NCBI GenBank assembly: GCA_022702705.1
Contig: CM040424.1
Coordinates: 141,099,665-141,163,664, forward strand
DNA: 64,000 bases
Reading direction: 5' to 3'
Source of the DNA: Papilionanthe hookeriana x Papilionanthe teres
Lineage: Eukaryota; Streptophyta; Magnoliopsida; Asparagales; Orchidaceae
Shown: one piece after another, positions 11,641-24,500 of the stretch
Position numbering within the stretch: the stretch's first letter is position 1
Layout: the number at the start of each line of letters is the position of its first letter
Notes under the pieces: model-generated
Database searches by the model: none
What the model was told of the DNA's origin: nothing
What the model saw: only the letters and a program-made list of their open reading frames with translations
Made by a program: the position numbers and the translations under genes

Positions 11641-12772
11641 ATGGCTCGGCGGCAAAAACGTCGAGTAAATTCGACGAAAACCGATTCATCGATGCACGAG
11701 CACGGGAAAAATATTTGAAAATATACGAGGAAGAAAATGCATTGCGGATGGGGTATTCAAAAATCCGGGAGGAGAAGTAGAGCGGATTATAAAGGAATGA
11801 GGTTGGAGAATTTACGGTTACGTTCGATATGGAAAGCGTGTAGAAGTGGTGAAAGAATTTGTGCGATTTGATACAACGTGAAGATACTTGATAAAGGTAC
11901 GAGGGTTTTTTGTAGATTTTAAATGCGCAAAATTAGCGATTACCATGAAGTTCATGACTCGCACTTTAGCGAGTATAGAGCTTTTGGAATGATGGAAGGA
12001 CCAGCGGAGAATTCATTAACTTTCTCAACGATGGGACCGGAGTTTGGAAAATTAAGCGACGGGAAGAGTGAATTTTTCCTCTTTAGAAGTGTCAGGTCTC
12101 AGCTTGGCATTACTTTATTTGTTCTGCTGCGTACCATATCACTGTGAGTGAGGTAACACGAGATGACGGTCTGAATTACGTATTGAGGAATAACGAAGCA
12201 TGTTATCGGGGAGAGTTATTTATCGAAATATCTGTATCCTCGAAATGAGAGTGGAGGCTAGATTAGGACACCACGGATTAATTTTTGCACTCTTGTAACT
12301 CTGCGAGTTTGAAGTAGAGATGATGAAGAATGGGTGGAACTGTAGAGCCACTCACGGTACTAACATTAAGAAGTATGAGTCCCATGAAGGGTGGAGATCG
12401 GGAGTAAGAAGTTATTTTACTCGGTCGAGTAGAGATATACCCTCTCTTGGTATGGACCTCACGAGCTACCACACTACCACCAAGATACGATGAATGAATT
12501 GACTACGCATAGGAGGAGTTTTGAGCGGTTGGAGAGACCATGGGGAGAAGGTTTGATCATTTTGATCGAAAGGATTGATAATCTGGAGAGGAGACATGAT
12601 TATGATAGTGAAATACCTCCGGCGACATTCGGAATCCTGAGAAATTGCATGTTATGAAGGTTTGAACGTCATTATAGGAGTGGAGATTTAGATGTTGTCT
12701 TTCCCGAATGCAGGGTATACTCGGTATCACCCTGCTCGGTCTTCTCGGCGGCCTACGGATAAGGAGGGATGA
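11641..12772 (+). pseudogene. Second extra ORF of copy B, 'putative plant transposon protein' family
   Basis: It starts at ATG 11641 (MARRQKRRVN) and has the layout of the family: a basic N-terminus, an EVVKEFV..IKVRGFFVDF block at about 11840-11920, and a KLSDGKSEFFL block at about 12050. An LSGRVIYRNI...LGHHGLIFALL block follows at about 12200-12295. A coiled-coil-like C-terminal stretch (IERIDNLERRHDYD) lies at about 12560-12605. These align in order with the better preserved copy D ORF at 31954-33111 (REFYANF, VRGI, KAWHYFISARL, IDVRSIIYD, IDTIDRKLDHL). Frames change several times. It ends near a TGA at 12770-12772. Function unknown. Confidence 0.6.
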
Positions 12773-14129
12773 TATAGTTTGGGACTTTGATGCGAAGATT
12801 AGGACTCTATTTATTTTATTTGTTTGGTGTAAGTTATTTGAGGACTTTATATGTTTGTAATATTCGGTACTTTATATTTTGAGACATTGGATGTTAGTTA
12901 GATTAATTTGCTTGGATTGTTATAGTAGTTAGTTTTTGTTTTTGTGTTAGTTAATTGCATTTGTTTTTATGTTAAATAGGATGATAGTTTTCTTTAATAT
13001 GTTTTTATTTTATTTTGTATTGTTTTAAGTTTTTTTAAAATTGTTAATGTTAGTTAATTCATTTTAATATGTAGTAATTCATATGTGTAGTGTAGAGTTA
13101 TTTTAATTATTGTGTTTAATACTTATCTTAGATTTTATCCTTTGCATTTTCTTTAAATTGTTATATATATATAGAAAAATACCCAACGAAACTGAGTTCA
13201 GTAAGAAAAATGAAAAAAGCACAAAAAATTTCAAAAGAAAAAAAAAAGAAATACCTAAACTTAAGGTATGATTATTGCCTTCTTATTCATTATTTAGAAT
13301 AGATATAAAATTCAATTTGGGGGAGAGTAGAAATACAAATTTAGTTATTAACTTGTTCTCGATATCTATTTTCAAATTATTATAAAAATGATTTTTATAG
13401 CAAAATTTTTCGATTTAATTTAATATAGATTATTTTATTTAATTATTATAAAAGGTTAAATGAAATATTTCTAGTGCTTTAATTAATTAAATAGAATAAA
13501 ATATTTTGTTAAAGGGAATAAGAATATAGTAAACTATTTTTAGTATAGGTATATTCTAAAATTAAAATTCTTAAGTATTCGAAGTGAAAAAGAAAGATTG
13601 AAAATCGTAAATGCATATGAAGTATATAAATTTAAGAAATATTCTAAGTTTCAAATTTAGGAAGATGAAAATGAAGTTGAAAATTATTAACGAGGCTCTC
13701 GAATACGGTAATCCTCGATAAAATGAAAAGAAAAAAAAAATGAGGAGAAGCTTGAGGAGATGCCGCATATTGGCTTCATTTGAATTAACCTAAAGGAAAA
13801 ACTTAGATATTTCCAAACTTATGTTTATGGATTAGAATTTTACACCTAATAGTATTTTCTTGAATTTCTTATCATATGAATATCTTAAGTAGTTATTCTT
13901 TTAAATATAGTCATTCACGAAATGAATAGTAAGCTGAGAAATCTTAGACACATTGACTAAATAATTTATTTACATACACAGATTAATTAAATTACATGAA
14001 TTATTTTTGTTTAACTTTATTATGATATTAATTAATCTAATTCATAGTTATTTAAATTGAAAAATCTTATTATAAAACTCATTATTTTTTATGTAGTACT
14101 TAAAATTACTTGAGGAGACAGATAATAGT
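12773..14129 (+). other. 3' untranslated region of copy B with an upstream PPT-like tract
   Basis: About 1.36 kb of very AT-rich sequence without coding potential. At 13313-13327 it carries CAATTTGGGGGAGAG, which resembles the true polypurine tract 800 bp further on. Copy D has the same arrangement (33513-33530 and 34410-34425). Confidence 0.6.
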
Positions 14130-14144
14130 AAGTTTGGGGGATTT
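14130..14144 (+). other. Polypurine tract (copy B)
   Basis: AAGTTTGGGGGATTT lies immediately before the LTR start TGATCATG. It is the plus-strand DNA primer site, and the same AAGTTTGGGGGATT sequence precedes the 3' LTR of copy D. Confidence 0.8.
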
Positions 14145-15759
14145 TGATCATGAAAAATTTATTAAGAAATTCGTCATATTTTTGATGAAATTGCACTTTA
14201 GAAGGTATTTTTCTTATTTTATTACGGGAATAGAAGAATTTAGGTGATAAAAGCAAAAATCATAAAAGGAGCGAATTTGGAGCAAAATCATGCAATTTGT
14301 CTTAGTCATGACGGCGAGATCGAGCCGCCGACGGCGGAGTTACGAGAAGAAAATTATGAAAGATTTATAAACTGTCTCCATTTGACGGCGGCTCCCGAGC
14401 TTGGCCAAACTGACGAAGCTAGAGCGAGTTTGAAGATCTTCAGAAGCCTCGCCAAGCCGGCGATGTAGTTCGTCGCCCAGGCGGCGAGCCTGGTCAAATG
14501 GTGCGAATGCATTGAACACGGACCCCTTTTGAAGGGATGCTTACACGTGCGGTACTTTGCTCACCTCTATATATAGAAGCTAGAAATTAGGTGTCTTAAA
14601 AGTATGTGTATGTTCTAAAGTGTGTTAAGTGCGAGTTTTTGTGTGTATTTTGAGAGTTATAAGTGAGTTATTTTGAGTTATTTAGTGAGTTAGTGAGTTA
14701 GTGAGTTTTTAGTGAGTCTTCATCTTTGAAGGAAGAGTCGAAAAGGCTGCCGAGGGAATGCTTGGAGATAAATTAAGATAAGTATTTGTATTTATTGTTT
14801 TTAACTTTAAATGAAATCCGTACTTAGTTTAGTTCCCATGCATTACGAGTAGTTTATTAGTCTTTCTCCCTGTTATGAAATTAAGTGATTTAATGAACTA
14901 AAAATAGAAGTATTTATATATATATCAATAAATTGTGATAATTTTTACTTAAAACTTAATTTACTTTCAATTTGTCATTTGATTTGTTAAAATATGTTGA
15001 TTATCGACTATAGTAAAAAATTACATCCCCAATAGCGGGAATTCGAAAGCCTTGGAAGGAGGGTGCAAATAAATAGGGAAATAATATCCTTTGGGCGTAG
15101 AATTGAGCATTTTAGTGTGACGGAGACTAAAATATTCGATTCGGTCTATTGTTTGAGAGGCGGGAAATGCCAGATGTTAGCCCTCGGGAGAGAGACGTGG
15201 AGCTACGAAGTGGCGGTCGGTATCCTCCCGGCCTAGCCACGGATTCGGTAATCAGCTTATAGGATTAGTCAATATTCTTTACACTTTGGACCAAAGGGTA
15301 AAAATGAGAATGCTCTGTTGTCTTAATCTTGTGAAATTATACGATTTAAGTCATCGATCACTTAAATTTCTAAACGAGGGGAAGATACTTTTTACGAATA
15401 GTTAAGACTTATTTAGCAATTGGTTCCAATTTCACACGCACCCAAAATTCGTATTAATTTTCTACTTAGTTAATTTATCTAATTAAAATTACTTAGTTTA
15501 CTTTATTGCGCTTAAATTCGAATTCCAAATTTTCGTATATTATTATTATTATTATTATTATTATTTTAAAATTATTTGTTATTTAATTTTTCTCTTTCCA
15601 CGTAGGATCGATAACGAGGACTCCTGAAACTATATTGCCAGTACGATACGTATACTTGTGTAGCATACTGTATATTCTGATTATACGCGTAATATGTGAT
15701 CGAGTTTTGAGCGTCGTTAAATTAATTAAAATATCATAATATAAAATTTGTGGGTCGGA
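14145..15759 (+). repeat. 3' LTR of copy B
   Basis: It starts with TGATCATG at 14145 and ends at GGGTCGGA (15759), giving 1615 bp. It contains the GC-rich dyad word at 14311-14340 and a TTA trinucleotide run at about 15537-15567. The terminal dinucleotide is GA rather than CA, consistent with decay. Beyond it lies unrelated Ogre-type LTR sequence. Confidence 0.85.
14568..14576 (+). promoter_or_regulatory. Candidate TATA box in copy B 3' LTR
   Basis: TATATATAG sits in the middle of the LTR, where a pol II promoter is expected. It corresponds in position to CTATAAATAG in the copy D LTRs. The left LTR of copy B lacks it. Confidence 0.5.
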
Positions 15760-18700
15760 AGACTGAATAAGAGCGTAACACAGATTGTAACTCAATTAAA
15801 CAATTCCATACTACTCACCTTCAACCAATCCCAATTTCCCCAAACATTTCAAATTTACGACCTCTTTGTCCCAAAATTCCCCAGAAATACACAAATGCCC
15901 CCATAACCACAGATCCCCAAAAATTTCTAAAATCACCCAAATTATACATATTTCTCCAAAAATCATTCTAAGTTACCCTCTACCACTCAAATTGACCAAA
16001 ATTGCCAAAATTGCGAAACTTCCCCAAAATCCCAATAGTAAAATACCTTTGTGAAATTAGAAATTCCAAAAATTATAAATTTCCAAAACTTAAATATTCC
16101 GATTTCATTTCTCTCGACTACCACATGACCTAATTTGGCCAATTTGACGATTTAACCAAAAGCCCTAATTTGGCCATTTAAACCAAAGTGCCCACGAATT
16201 AAACCCAATGTCTACCATTTGACCCCAATCTTGCCCAATTTCGATTACCTTTAATTCGACATCTCGAATACCAATCTAAAAAAAATTTAAGCCCAAATTG
16301 ACCTACATTGAATTCAATTCTACTTGAATCCAAAATCCAAAATTTTACTAAATGGTGAAATCACAAAATTGACTGATATCGACCAATTCCCAGAAATTTG
16401 AGTCATAAACCATTCATAACACTCCACATGAATACATACGACATTAAATTTTGATTTGGACCTTAGCCCCATTAAACCCATTTGAACTAAAATCCCAAAG
16501 AATCTAGTCCAATTTAAAGCCTTGAGAAGCCTTCTCAAAACTTTAATTGATTGATCCAAAATTCAAATTGGCACCCAATTTATGTTGAGACTCTTCATCA
16601 CACTCCTAGACCATTGGGACCTTCAATTGGGTCTATACCCCATTCTAGCCTAGCCTAGATCCAAGTCTAGCCCAACATGCCCAAATTAACCAAATCCCGA
16701 AATCCCCTTTAATTTTGAACCCCGAATGAACTGAAACCACTCCCAAAAGTCTGCTGAAAAATCTTTATTGCAATCATCTTCACAATGGCAATCAAGATAC
16801 TTGGGCTCCGATAATATAGTCCAAAGTTGTGGTTGAACCAGAGAGTGACCCAAAATGAACACTTGACCTAACTTAACCAAATCGAACGAATGTGACCGAA
16901 CCCGGCCCCTCACGTACTAAGTTGACCACTGGGAGCAGGCTAAACCCACCTAGCCACTGTGGAACATGGACCGAAGGTCCCCCAATTAGGGGATCTCATC
17001 CCTTAAATGGTTAAATCTAAGGGATGTTTGCCATAATGCCTTAACCATTAAACCTATTGCACTCATGGCCTGCCCACTGGTGCACCTGACCCACTGGCCA
17101 CCTCCCCTGGCTTGGCCGGCTAGCCTAGTCGCTGGAAAATGCCAAAACTGAGAGCCACCACCTCCTTGGCCAAACCTAAATTCCACCCCATGGCCAGCTC
17201 AGCCCAAAATTGCCACCATTACACTTCTTCCCTCTACCTAAGCAGCACTTTGCACCCAAAGACTGGCCCTAAGCTCCACCAGATAGCCATGGCTATAAAA
17301 TCACCCTGCTCATGGCCAAAATTGAGGTGCTGAAAATTTCTTAAAGAAACTCTGCCAAAATCTCACCAGAGCCTCTCTAGACCTCCTTAAGATAATTCTA
17401 GCCACTTTCCCCCTCTGTTTCCCATTGCCTGAGCTCAATTTCAGAGCTTAAACTTGGCCGGAAACCAGGACACTTTCCAATACACCTCCACACAGCACCA
17501 AATCTCAATTAATTTTACCCACACCTTCACAAAAGTGAGAGAAGAAGATCCCCCATCAAAGCCCCATCACAAAAGGCCTCTGCACCAGACTTCCATCAAA
17601 GCTCGAAATCAGCCTTGGTCACTTTCATACCTAGGAAATTCACCAGGATAAGAGGCTTCATCCCTAAGCTCCTGGGACTCCAATGAAGGTATAGAACGTC
17701 TCTGATGAAAGCTCCACTTCTTAGAGCCAATGTATTGCCCCCTTCTTCTTCCCGAGCTTTTTTGGATTCTCCATGTAATTAGGTTTAATTTAAACTATGA
17801 TTAGCCATATGGATATATTCTCCATGCTTAGACGAGTCCATAGGATCAAACCTAAACTGATTTGGTTGATTCTAGGCTGAGTTATTAGGGTTTTAGTGTG
17901 GACGGCTCTCGGGATGAACCAGTCGAAGACAATGAAGGAGCGTCGTCGGATCGTGCGTGTAATTCTTGGACGGCCAGGATGGAGTCGGGCAGAGATCAGG
18001 TACATAAAGAGCAGTCACGTGGTCATCCAGTCAGATGGTAGCGTTGAATAGGAGCATGTCGCGTGGTTTGTTAGAGCTGTCGAGAATCCAATCAGCGTCG
18101 CGTGGTTAAGTAGGAAAATCCATATTTTCTGAATTATTTAAATTTCCAGAACTTCAAAAATCCATATCTTGGCCTAAAAAAATCAAAAAAATAAAAGAAA
18201 AATACTTTGTTGCTCAGTAAATAGAGGAAAACAATGTGGAAATGGTTTGAATTCTTTTTATGCATACTTTATTTTTAATGATTTAAATATTTATTTCCAT
18301 CTTTTAATTCTCCACTGACCCATACATTTCACCATGGATTGAGCTTTGCGGGTCTTATTTTGTCTATTATAAGGGATCTTCCCTGATTTTTCCAAATTTA
18401 GGAGGGATCTTTGTGAGGAGATCTCTATTTTTCAAGTTATTGTGTCTGTTTTGGTATAAAAATTGTAATAATTAAAATAATAATAAAAAAAATATAAATT
18501 AAATTTTGGTAGGTCTCTTATGATTAGAGGACACTAGGATAATTATTTCATGTGCTAAATCACAAAGATGTGCACTAATCATCAACTTGACCTAAAACAA
18601 ACTCTTAAATTATTAAGACCACATAAAAATCAAAATAACCTAAAAATGATTCTCCACTGTGCTTCAGGAATAGATGGACTCCTCTAAAATTTTGAAGTCA

Positions 18701-21700
18701 TGTGAAATTAATTTAATGAGTTAAATGATTTTTCTAAATACAATGACATTTTTGGCACTTAAATGAATTTTATTAATTAAAATATAACTCAAAAAATTAT
18801 AAAATTAATTTTAGGAGTTCTCTATGATCGGAGGAATTTTCTAAAAATAAAATTATAATTTTTATAAAATTTTTATTTTAAACATATTTTAATATTTAAA
18901 TAATTAAAATAATATTAAAAATCATTAAATTGTCACTTTTGGTCTCCTAGTCACTTAGGAATCATCACCATAATTTTTCTAAGTCTCTAAGTCAAGATAT
19001 TAATTTTTAAAGGCTTAAATGAATTTTTAAAAGGCTAAAAAATGAATTTCCTTAATTTTGCACTAAAATAATTCTAAAAATGAAAATAAAAATAAAAATA
19101 ATATGAAATTTATTTCTTTGGGTTTTCTAACCTTAAAGAGATTTTTGAAAAATATAAAATTAAATTTTTAACTTTTAAAATATTTTATAATTAATTAAAT
19201 AAATTAAAATAATTCTAATAATTAAAAAAATCTGAAAAAATCATGAAATTTACTCCAAGTGGTCCTCTAGTTTAGTTTTACCTCCAGTACAAATTTTAAA
19301 GTAAAATATTTTGTTTTGATCAAGTTATTGAATTTTCACTAAAAAGTTCTATTTTTTCATTAAAATAAATATATAAATTAAATTAAAACTTGAAAAATCA
19401 CATTTTCTCATCCGATGTTTTAATTAGTCTATTAGTAAGGTAAAATAAAAGTTCCAAAGTCATTTGAATTGAATTTAAGAAATTATGAAGTGATAAGTTC
19501 CCAAGGGCAAAGTTGTAATTTTAAGGATTTTTAGCCTTAATTAATATTTAGGTATAATCAAAGGGTAAAATGGGCAATTAATGATCCTAAATAATATGTT
19601 TGGATGTTTGAGACATTAAAGGAACAAATGGTAGAAACCAACTTCAATTTTGTCATATCAAAACTAAATGTTTGGATTTTTCTAATTTGTTTTAATTTAG
19701 AAGATAATTAAACAAAATGATCCTTAGGGTTAGGGGTTAATCATGGAGGTTAATAATCCACTAACTCACACCCCTATTTGATATATTAAATGATAGCCCA
19801 ATATTTTGATAAAAATTTGATTAAACTCATTTAACTATTTCCAAAAGAATTACAAATGTATGCATCAAAATTTTAAGGGCTTAGTAGTGAGCTAGGCTTA
19901 ATCAATCTTGCTAAAAGAAGTTTGGAAAAGTAAACATAGTCAAATTCAAAATACCTGAGAAACACTACAAGCCCAGTTATGAAAATAATTAGCAAATTTT
20001 CCCAAACAAATTAACTTTGCCTAAAGGGGTTTTCACCCACATAATCTCTAAATGAAATAACAAATGATAATTACCCTGATCTTTTAGATTAATTAAAAAC
20101 ACTAACTCACTGAGCATAAGGGTATAAGATAGATAAATTATTTAATAATTATGACAGATTCAAAATGATCTCAAAAAAGCTTAGAAGAATTGTGAAACAT
20201 CTAGGTATCTCCTAGAGGCTCTTCACAAGTCTTTTCGACACCTTGGAGAATTACTGCACCGATCATATTTATTAAATGAAAATATCTCTCAAATGAACAA
20301 ATAGGACCCACCGGGTTATGACCTAGGACTTGGTAGGCCTGTGATGAACATATCGATAAAGTGTTACTTCCCTACAGATATAAATGTTTATTGCAAAGAA
20401 TACTAAATTTTCAGGTGGAGGAACGAGAAGACTCACCAGGTACACTTTTATAAGTTTACAGCGCTTTCTTTTCCCGTGTTTTCTTTACCTCTCATTACTG
20501 TTCTTACAATTTGCATGATAAACAACAATGTCACCTTGCAAGAAAACTGAAACCTTTAGGATAGCCACAAAACCAAAACCTAAACTAAATTAAAACAAAA
20601 CAAGATAAAATTCACCCCCACAACATTCAAAACATAAAGCAACTCAAAATTTAATAAAAAACAAAAAAAACAACAATTGTAACTAAATTAAAACGTCTCA
20701 TTGGATTATCGGTAATTCCTTGGAGGAGGTAACTCACGTGTTGCTAATAGGGTTTTCCCACCGTCTAAATGAAAGTATGGAACTTATTAAGTTGAGTTTA
20801 GTAAATTCATTTGGACTAAGTGAATCTGATGAAAATAGCGATGTTAGGATTTTGGAACTGTGGGATCTTAACCAGTGTTGTTATAATCAACTTTAATATT
20901 CCCCTAATAAAATATTAAGACACCTCCATTCAAACGTTTCTAAAACATGACACTTCTCTCTTCTCCTTAATTGACACTTCTTTAAACTAAACCTGCTACG
21001 ACAAGGAGCTTGGAGCATGCATAGTGGGCAGCACGACCATCTTCAACAACAAGACTTGTCTACACCAGCTAAACCATTCCTTAGTCTAAACAATAATCCA
21101 TATGACTTCGAGGTATCTTGCCTAGTACAGCATAAATCCTCATCTTTCCTTTAGGGCTTTGCACAGCCCTGTTGCACAATATAAGCCCTAATTCACTTTA
21201 GAATTCCGAGGTTATCGTCCGATACAACATAAATCTTTTCATCTTCCAGGTTGTTTGCATAATCAGATCTTATGCAAATGTAATCCCTATAATTAATTAG
21301 CAAGATTGAAATTTAAATAACTTCATTTCCAAGATTTAAAGCCAAATCATAGGATAGCTTGGGAAGACATCAAGATTTTTTTGAATCTTTGTTTTTCCCC
21401 TAGCCTTCTCTCCTTTGGATTCTGATAAAATGAAATGTTCCAAAATTTGAGCCATTCACCTATTGACTTTCCAACTATCACATTTTCTTCGGAAAACCTT
21501 ACCTTTGGAAATCATGAATATAAACATTTCCTGATCTATATCAAGAGTTTTCTTAGGTGACTTCGGTTATCTAAGATGTAATTAACTATAGAGGCTTGCC
21601 CTTATAGGAAACTTAAAGACCCCAGATTAATATAAACCCTATCTAATTCCTTCATATTAGATAGGAGAAATTGTCGGTCAAAATGGTTCACAGATCAAAC

Positions 21701-21960
21701 AAATGTCATAAATCCTTTTTTTTATTTGATTAAGCTTCACCTCAAGCCATGTACTTATTCTTCGGGATAAATACATGTCTTGTTGTGAAATGCTTGATTA
21801 TTTAAAATATTATTTATATGAGATTGGTTTGATTTCATATTCTTCAAAAAAATTAAAAAATATTATTTTAAAAAATCTACACTTATATATTAAATTAAAT
21901 CAAAATTCTATTTATAAAAATAAAACCCTTTTTAAATCAAAACACCAAAAAAACATATTC
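15760..21960 (+). repeat. Diverged Ogre/Tat-type LTR in plus orientation, 5' end missing
   Basis: This 6.2-kb stretch is alignable in order, as reverse complement, with the Ogre-type LTR at 37591-44560. Matching landmarks are a C-rich CCCAAATT-type region (15790-17000) and the block TTTAGTGTGGACGGCTCTCG (17892-17911). Others are the CACGTGTTGCTAA/GGAACT block (about 20735-20900), the GCATGATAAACAA block (about 20513) and GAGTTTTCTTAGGTGA plus TAATTAACTATA near the 3' end (21545-21600). It is much more diverged than the two LTRs at 37.6 and 58 kb, so it comes from an older insertion or another subfamily. Scattered short open frames inside it are not genes. The pentanucleotide array of the other LTRs is not expanded here. 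Confidence 0.75.
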
Positions 21961-21979
21961 TCAAAGAAACCAAATTTAA

Positions 21980-21995
21980 CGGCTGACATGAGTCA
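21980..21995 (+). other. Possible tRNA-Arg-type primer-binding site remnant
   Basis: The text TTTAACGGCTGACATGAG, about 20 bases after the LTR end, resembles TTTTACGGCGACTCATTGAG at the same place in the 37.6-64 kb element. It would make 15760-21960 a 5' LTR. The match is weak and the sequence is cut right after it by another LTR. Confidence 0.35.
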
Positions 21996-22488
21996 CACAA
22001 TTAAATGCAAGTATACGTATCGCTCAAGTAACACAGGGCTCTAGTGGAGTCCTGGTTATCGATCTCATAGGGAGGCAATTAATTTTATAATGTATGACAA
22101 AAATCACTTCTCGAATCACAGCATAATTGCAAGTAATTACTAATATTAAAAGAGAAACAAACAGTTGCAGTTACAAATTCTACCAAAGTACGCTTTAACT
22201 TTTTAGTAAGTTTAACTAACACAAGACTAAATTTATAACAAAAGTTCAATTGTGAGAAAGAATCTTCCTCCAGTTCAATAGTAATGTGATGATTTAGTGA
22301 CATAGATCAGTGATGCAAATGTTTATGTCGAATAGGAGCATTTATTCTTTACCCTTTTCCAAGCGCATAAAGAACATTGGCTAATCCTAAGTTCAGTCCC
22401 TAAATCCGTGGTTAGGCTGGGAGGATACTAGCTCTCACTATAGAGCTCCCACTTCCCTTCGCCTGAAGGCTAACTCTCGCTTTAGTTT
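21996..22488 (-). repeat. Athila-type LTR, 3' part (split by copy D)
   Basis: On the minus strand it reads like the LTR ends of copies B and D, with GTGGGAGCTCTATAGTGAG, TATCCTCCCAGCCTAACCAC and GATACGTATACTTGC. It continues on the other side of copy D at 36192. The AGTTT duplication at 22484-22488 and 36192-36196 proves that copy D landed inside this LTR. The exact end near 21996 is uncertain. Confidence 0.7.
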
Positions 22489-24263
22489 TAATCTATAAAA
22501 AATATATATTTCTTTATGTCTTAATTCTTACTAATTTCTAAGGATATTATGCTTTAATGAAATGTATTTTTTGTGTTTTTGGATGTAGGTAATGTAAAAA
22601 GGTTTAAAAAGGAAAAAGGAGCAAAAAGGAGCAAAAATGGAGAAAAATACAAAAAGTATAAAAAAATATGGCCTGGCGCCTAAGCGCCAGACTCGATACA
22701 AAAACTGTCAAGTTTTTGATAACGTTTGATCAATTATTTTGACGGAGTGAGCAGTTATTGGACATTCTAGAAGACTGACAATTGTTCCTTGATAATAGGA
22801 CATGTGATACATTACATTTGGACGCTCCAAAACGGTTTTAAATGCGAAAAGGTGCGAGTCAAAGTGAAGAGGTGCGAAGAACTGGACGCGGTGTCCTGCG
22901 CCTAGGCGCCAAATTGCGGCGCCAGACCGACCTTCTAGAAGATTCATTGAATGTGGACATGATTTGAAGAGGTGCCTCAAGGCAACCCTTGAAGCCTATA
23001 AATAGGGGTTCATTTCTTCAGAAAAAGGGCCCCTCCCATTATAACCCTTTCTCTTATCCACTTTAGGATCTCTCATTCTTAGAGAGAGAAATAGAGAGAG
23101 AAATTTAGGGCCACTTTTGTTTAGCTTAGTGAGTTTATTTTCAAGTTGTTGCATCTGGAGTTCATTACACTGTGGAGTCAGTAGGAATCAGAAGATCTTT
23201 TGAAGAAATATTTGAGATAAGTATTTTTATATTTGATTCAAATTTAATTATTATGTTTTGTTATTTATTTTCAATGTGTTCTGCGTAGTTAGTTTACTTT
23301 CTTCCTTCAATTATGAAGAGATAGATAAGATGATATAAAGATTCGATGGAGAATTGAAATTCAAAATATTTTCAAAACATTGTGATGACATTAATACCTG
23401 ATCTTATTTTACTTTTTAAATTGGCCATTTGAATTGTTAAAACCTGTTGAAGAGTTTTGAGACCTTGATGGAGAAGAACTCTTAACTTGTAAATGTCACA
23501 TGAATCCTTGGGTAGTCGAAGGTCATGTGCGGGATATTCAAGGTGAAGTGCAAATAAATAGGAAGATAAGATTTAAAGGGCGTAGAATTGATAAGTTTTT
23601 AGAGTGACAGACTAAATTCTTATAATTTGGTTTATATATTAGGAAAGGGTCACTAGTAGGGTCGACCATAGCCACCCTTGGACATCTATAATTGTGAGCC
23701 TAGATTAACCCATTCTACTAACAATACATCCGTACCTATTCTGTAAATTAGTCAATGTTCTTTGCGCCTGGATCAAAGGGTAAAGAATAGGAATGCTTCT
23801 ATTTGGCACAATACCATAAATCAAATTCTCCAACGAATATTAAATTATCTTAAAAATCTTAGATTAATTGAAGGAAAGAAAGTTGTTTATTTTATATAGA
23901 TTTCATAAATCATTTTCTTTTTTTTGTTTTCTTTATTTGCATCTAGTAAATTAATAATAATTTATAATTAAATTAAAAGATAAATATATATATATATATA
24001 TATATAAATATATATATATATATTATTTAGAAAATTTATCACTATAATTCTTCTCTCGTGGGATCGATACCGAGGTCTTTGTTTCAAAGCCCTATATTAC
24101 TTCGAAATGATACGTATACTTGCGTAGTACCCCTACCGTGTAAAAATATTTTCTAAATTTACATCATATTAATTTTATACACTAGCCGCTATTTATAAAT
24201 TGAGTCAAAGTTTTTGGCTATCTTTTGAAAGCAAATATTACTGCGTTATTTGCGGTCGGGTCA
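22489..24263 (+). repeat. 5' LTR of copy D
   Basis: It starts TAATCTATAAAA where the 3' LTR has TGATCTATAAAA, a single G-to-A change in the terminal dinucleotide, and ends GGTCGGGTCA. It carries GGCGCC-type palindromes at 22674-22689 and 22897-22925. A long TA run occupies about 23983-24021. Compared with the 3' LTR it lacks about 22 bp between two palindromic words. Confidence 0.92.
22996..23005 (+). promoter_or_regulatory. Candidate TATA box, copy D 5' LTR
   Basis: CTATAAATAG is preserved in both copy D LTRs (also 34943-34952), about 510 bp from the LTR start, and is followed by a pyrimidine-rich transcribed-looking leader. Transcription would be expected to start about 30 bp downstream. 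Confidence 0.65.
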
Positions 24264-24269
24264 AATTTT

Positions 24270-24286
24270 TGGCGCCGTTGCCAGGG
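24270..24286 (+). other. Primer-binding site, tRNA-Asp type (copy D)
   Basis: TGGCGCCGTTGCCAGGG lies six bases after the LTR end. The 3' end of plant tRNA-Asp(GUC), CCCCGGCAACGGCGCCA, is complementary except for one base. The leader that follows (24287-24500) is AT-rich with no gene. Confidence 0.85.
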
Positions 24287-24500
24287 ATTAAAGAAATAGA
24301 ATAGTATAAATTTTCTTATAAAAAAATAATAATAAATAAAAAATATATATAAATAAATTATTATTATAAAAAAAAGATATATATTTTATTCCTTGTTTTA
24401 TGCGAAGATTTGGTTCTGAAGGATTAATACCTTTAGATTCTGAATTGGAAAGAGCAATTAGAAAAATTTAAAAGGGAAAAAAATTCAAAAATTTCAAGAA

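Larger units (their letters stand above)
2299..15759 (+). mobile_element. Athila-type LTR retrotransposon copy B (decayed, two LTRs)
   Basis: The LTRs at 2299-3844 and 14145-15759 are near-identical over about 1.54 kb and flank a 10.3-kb interior. The interior shows in order a primer-binding site, gag, protease, RT, RNase H, integrase, the post-pol motif, two extra ORFs, a long AT-rich 3' untranslated region and a polypurine tract. The left LTR lacks its first 69 bases, so the left end is broken and no target-site duplication can be shown. All reading frames are shattered by small indels. The family is the same as copy A and related to copy D. Confidence 0.85.

Noticed and set aside
11275..11718. 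A 147-codon plus-strand frame
   Set aside because: No ATG context or motif; Phe- and Ser-rich low complexity, overlapping a second open frame and the start of the second extra ORF.
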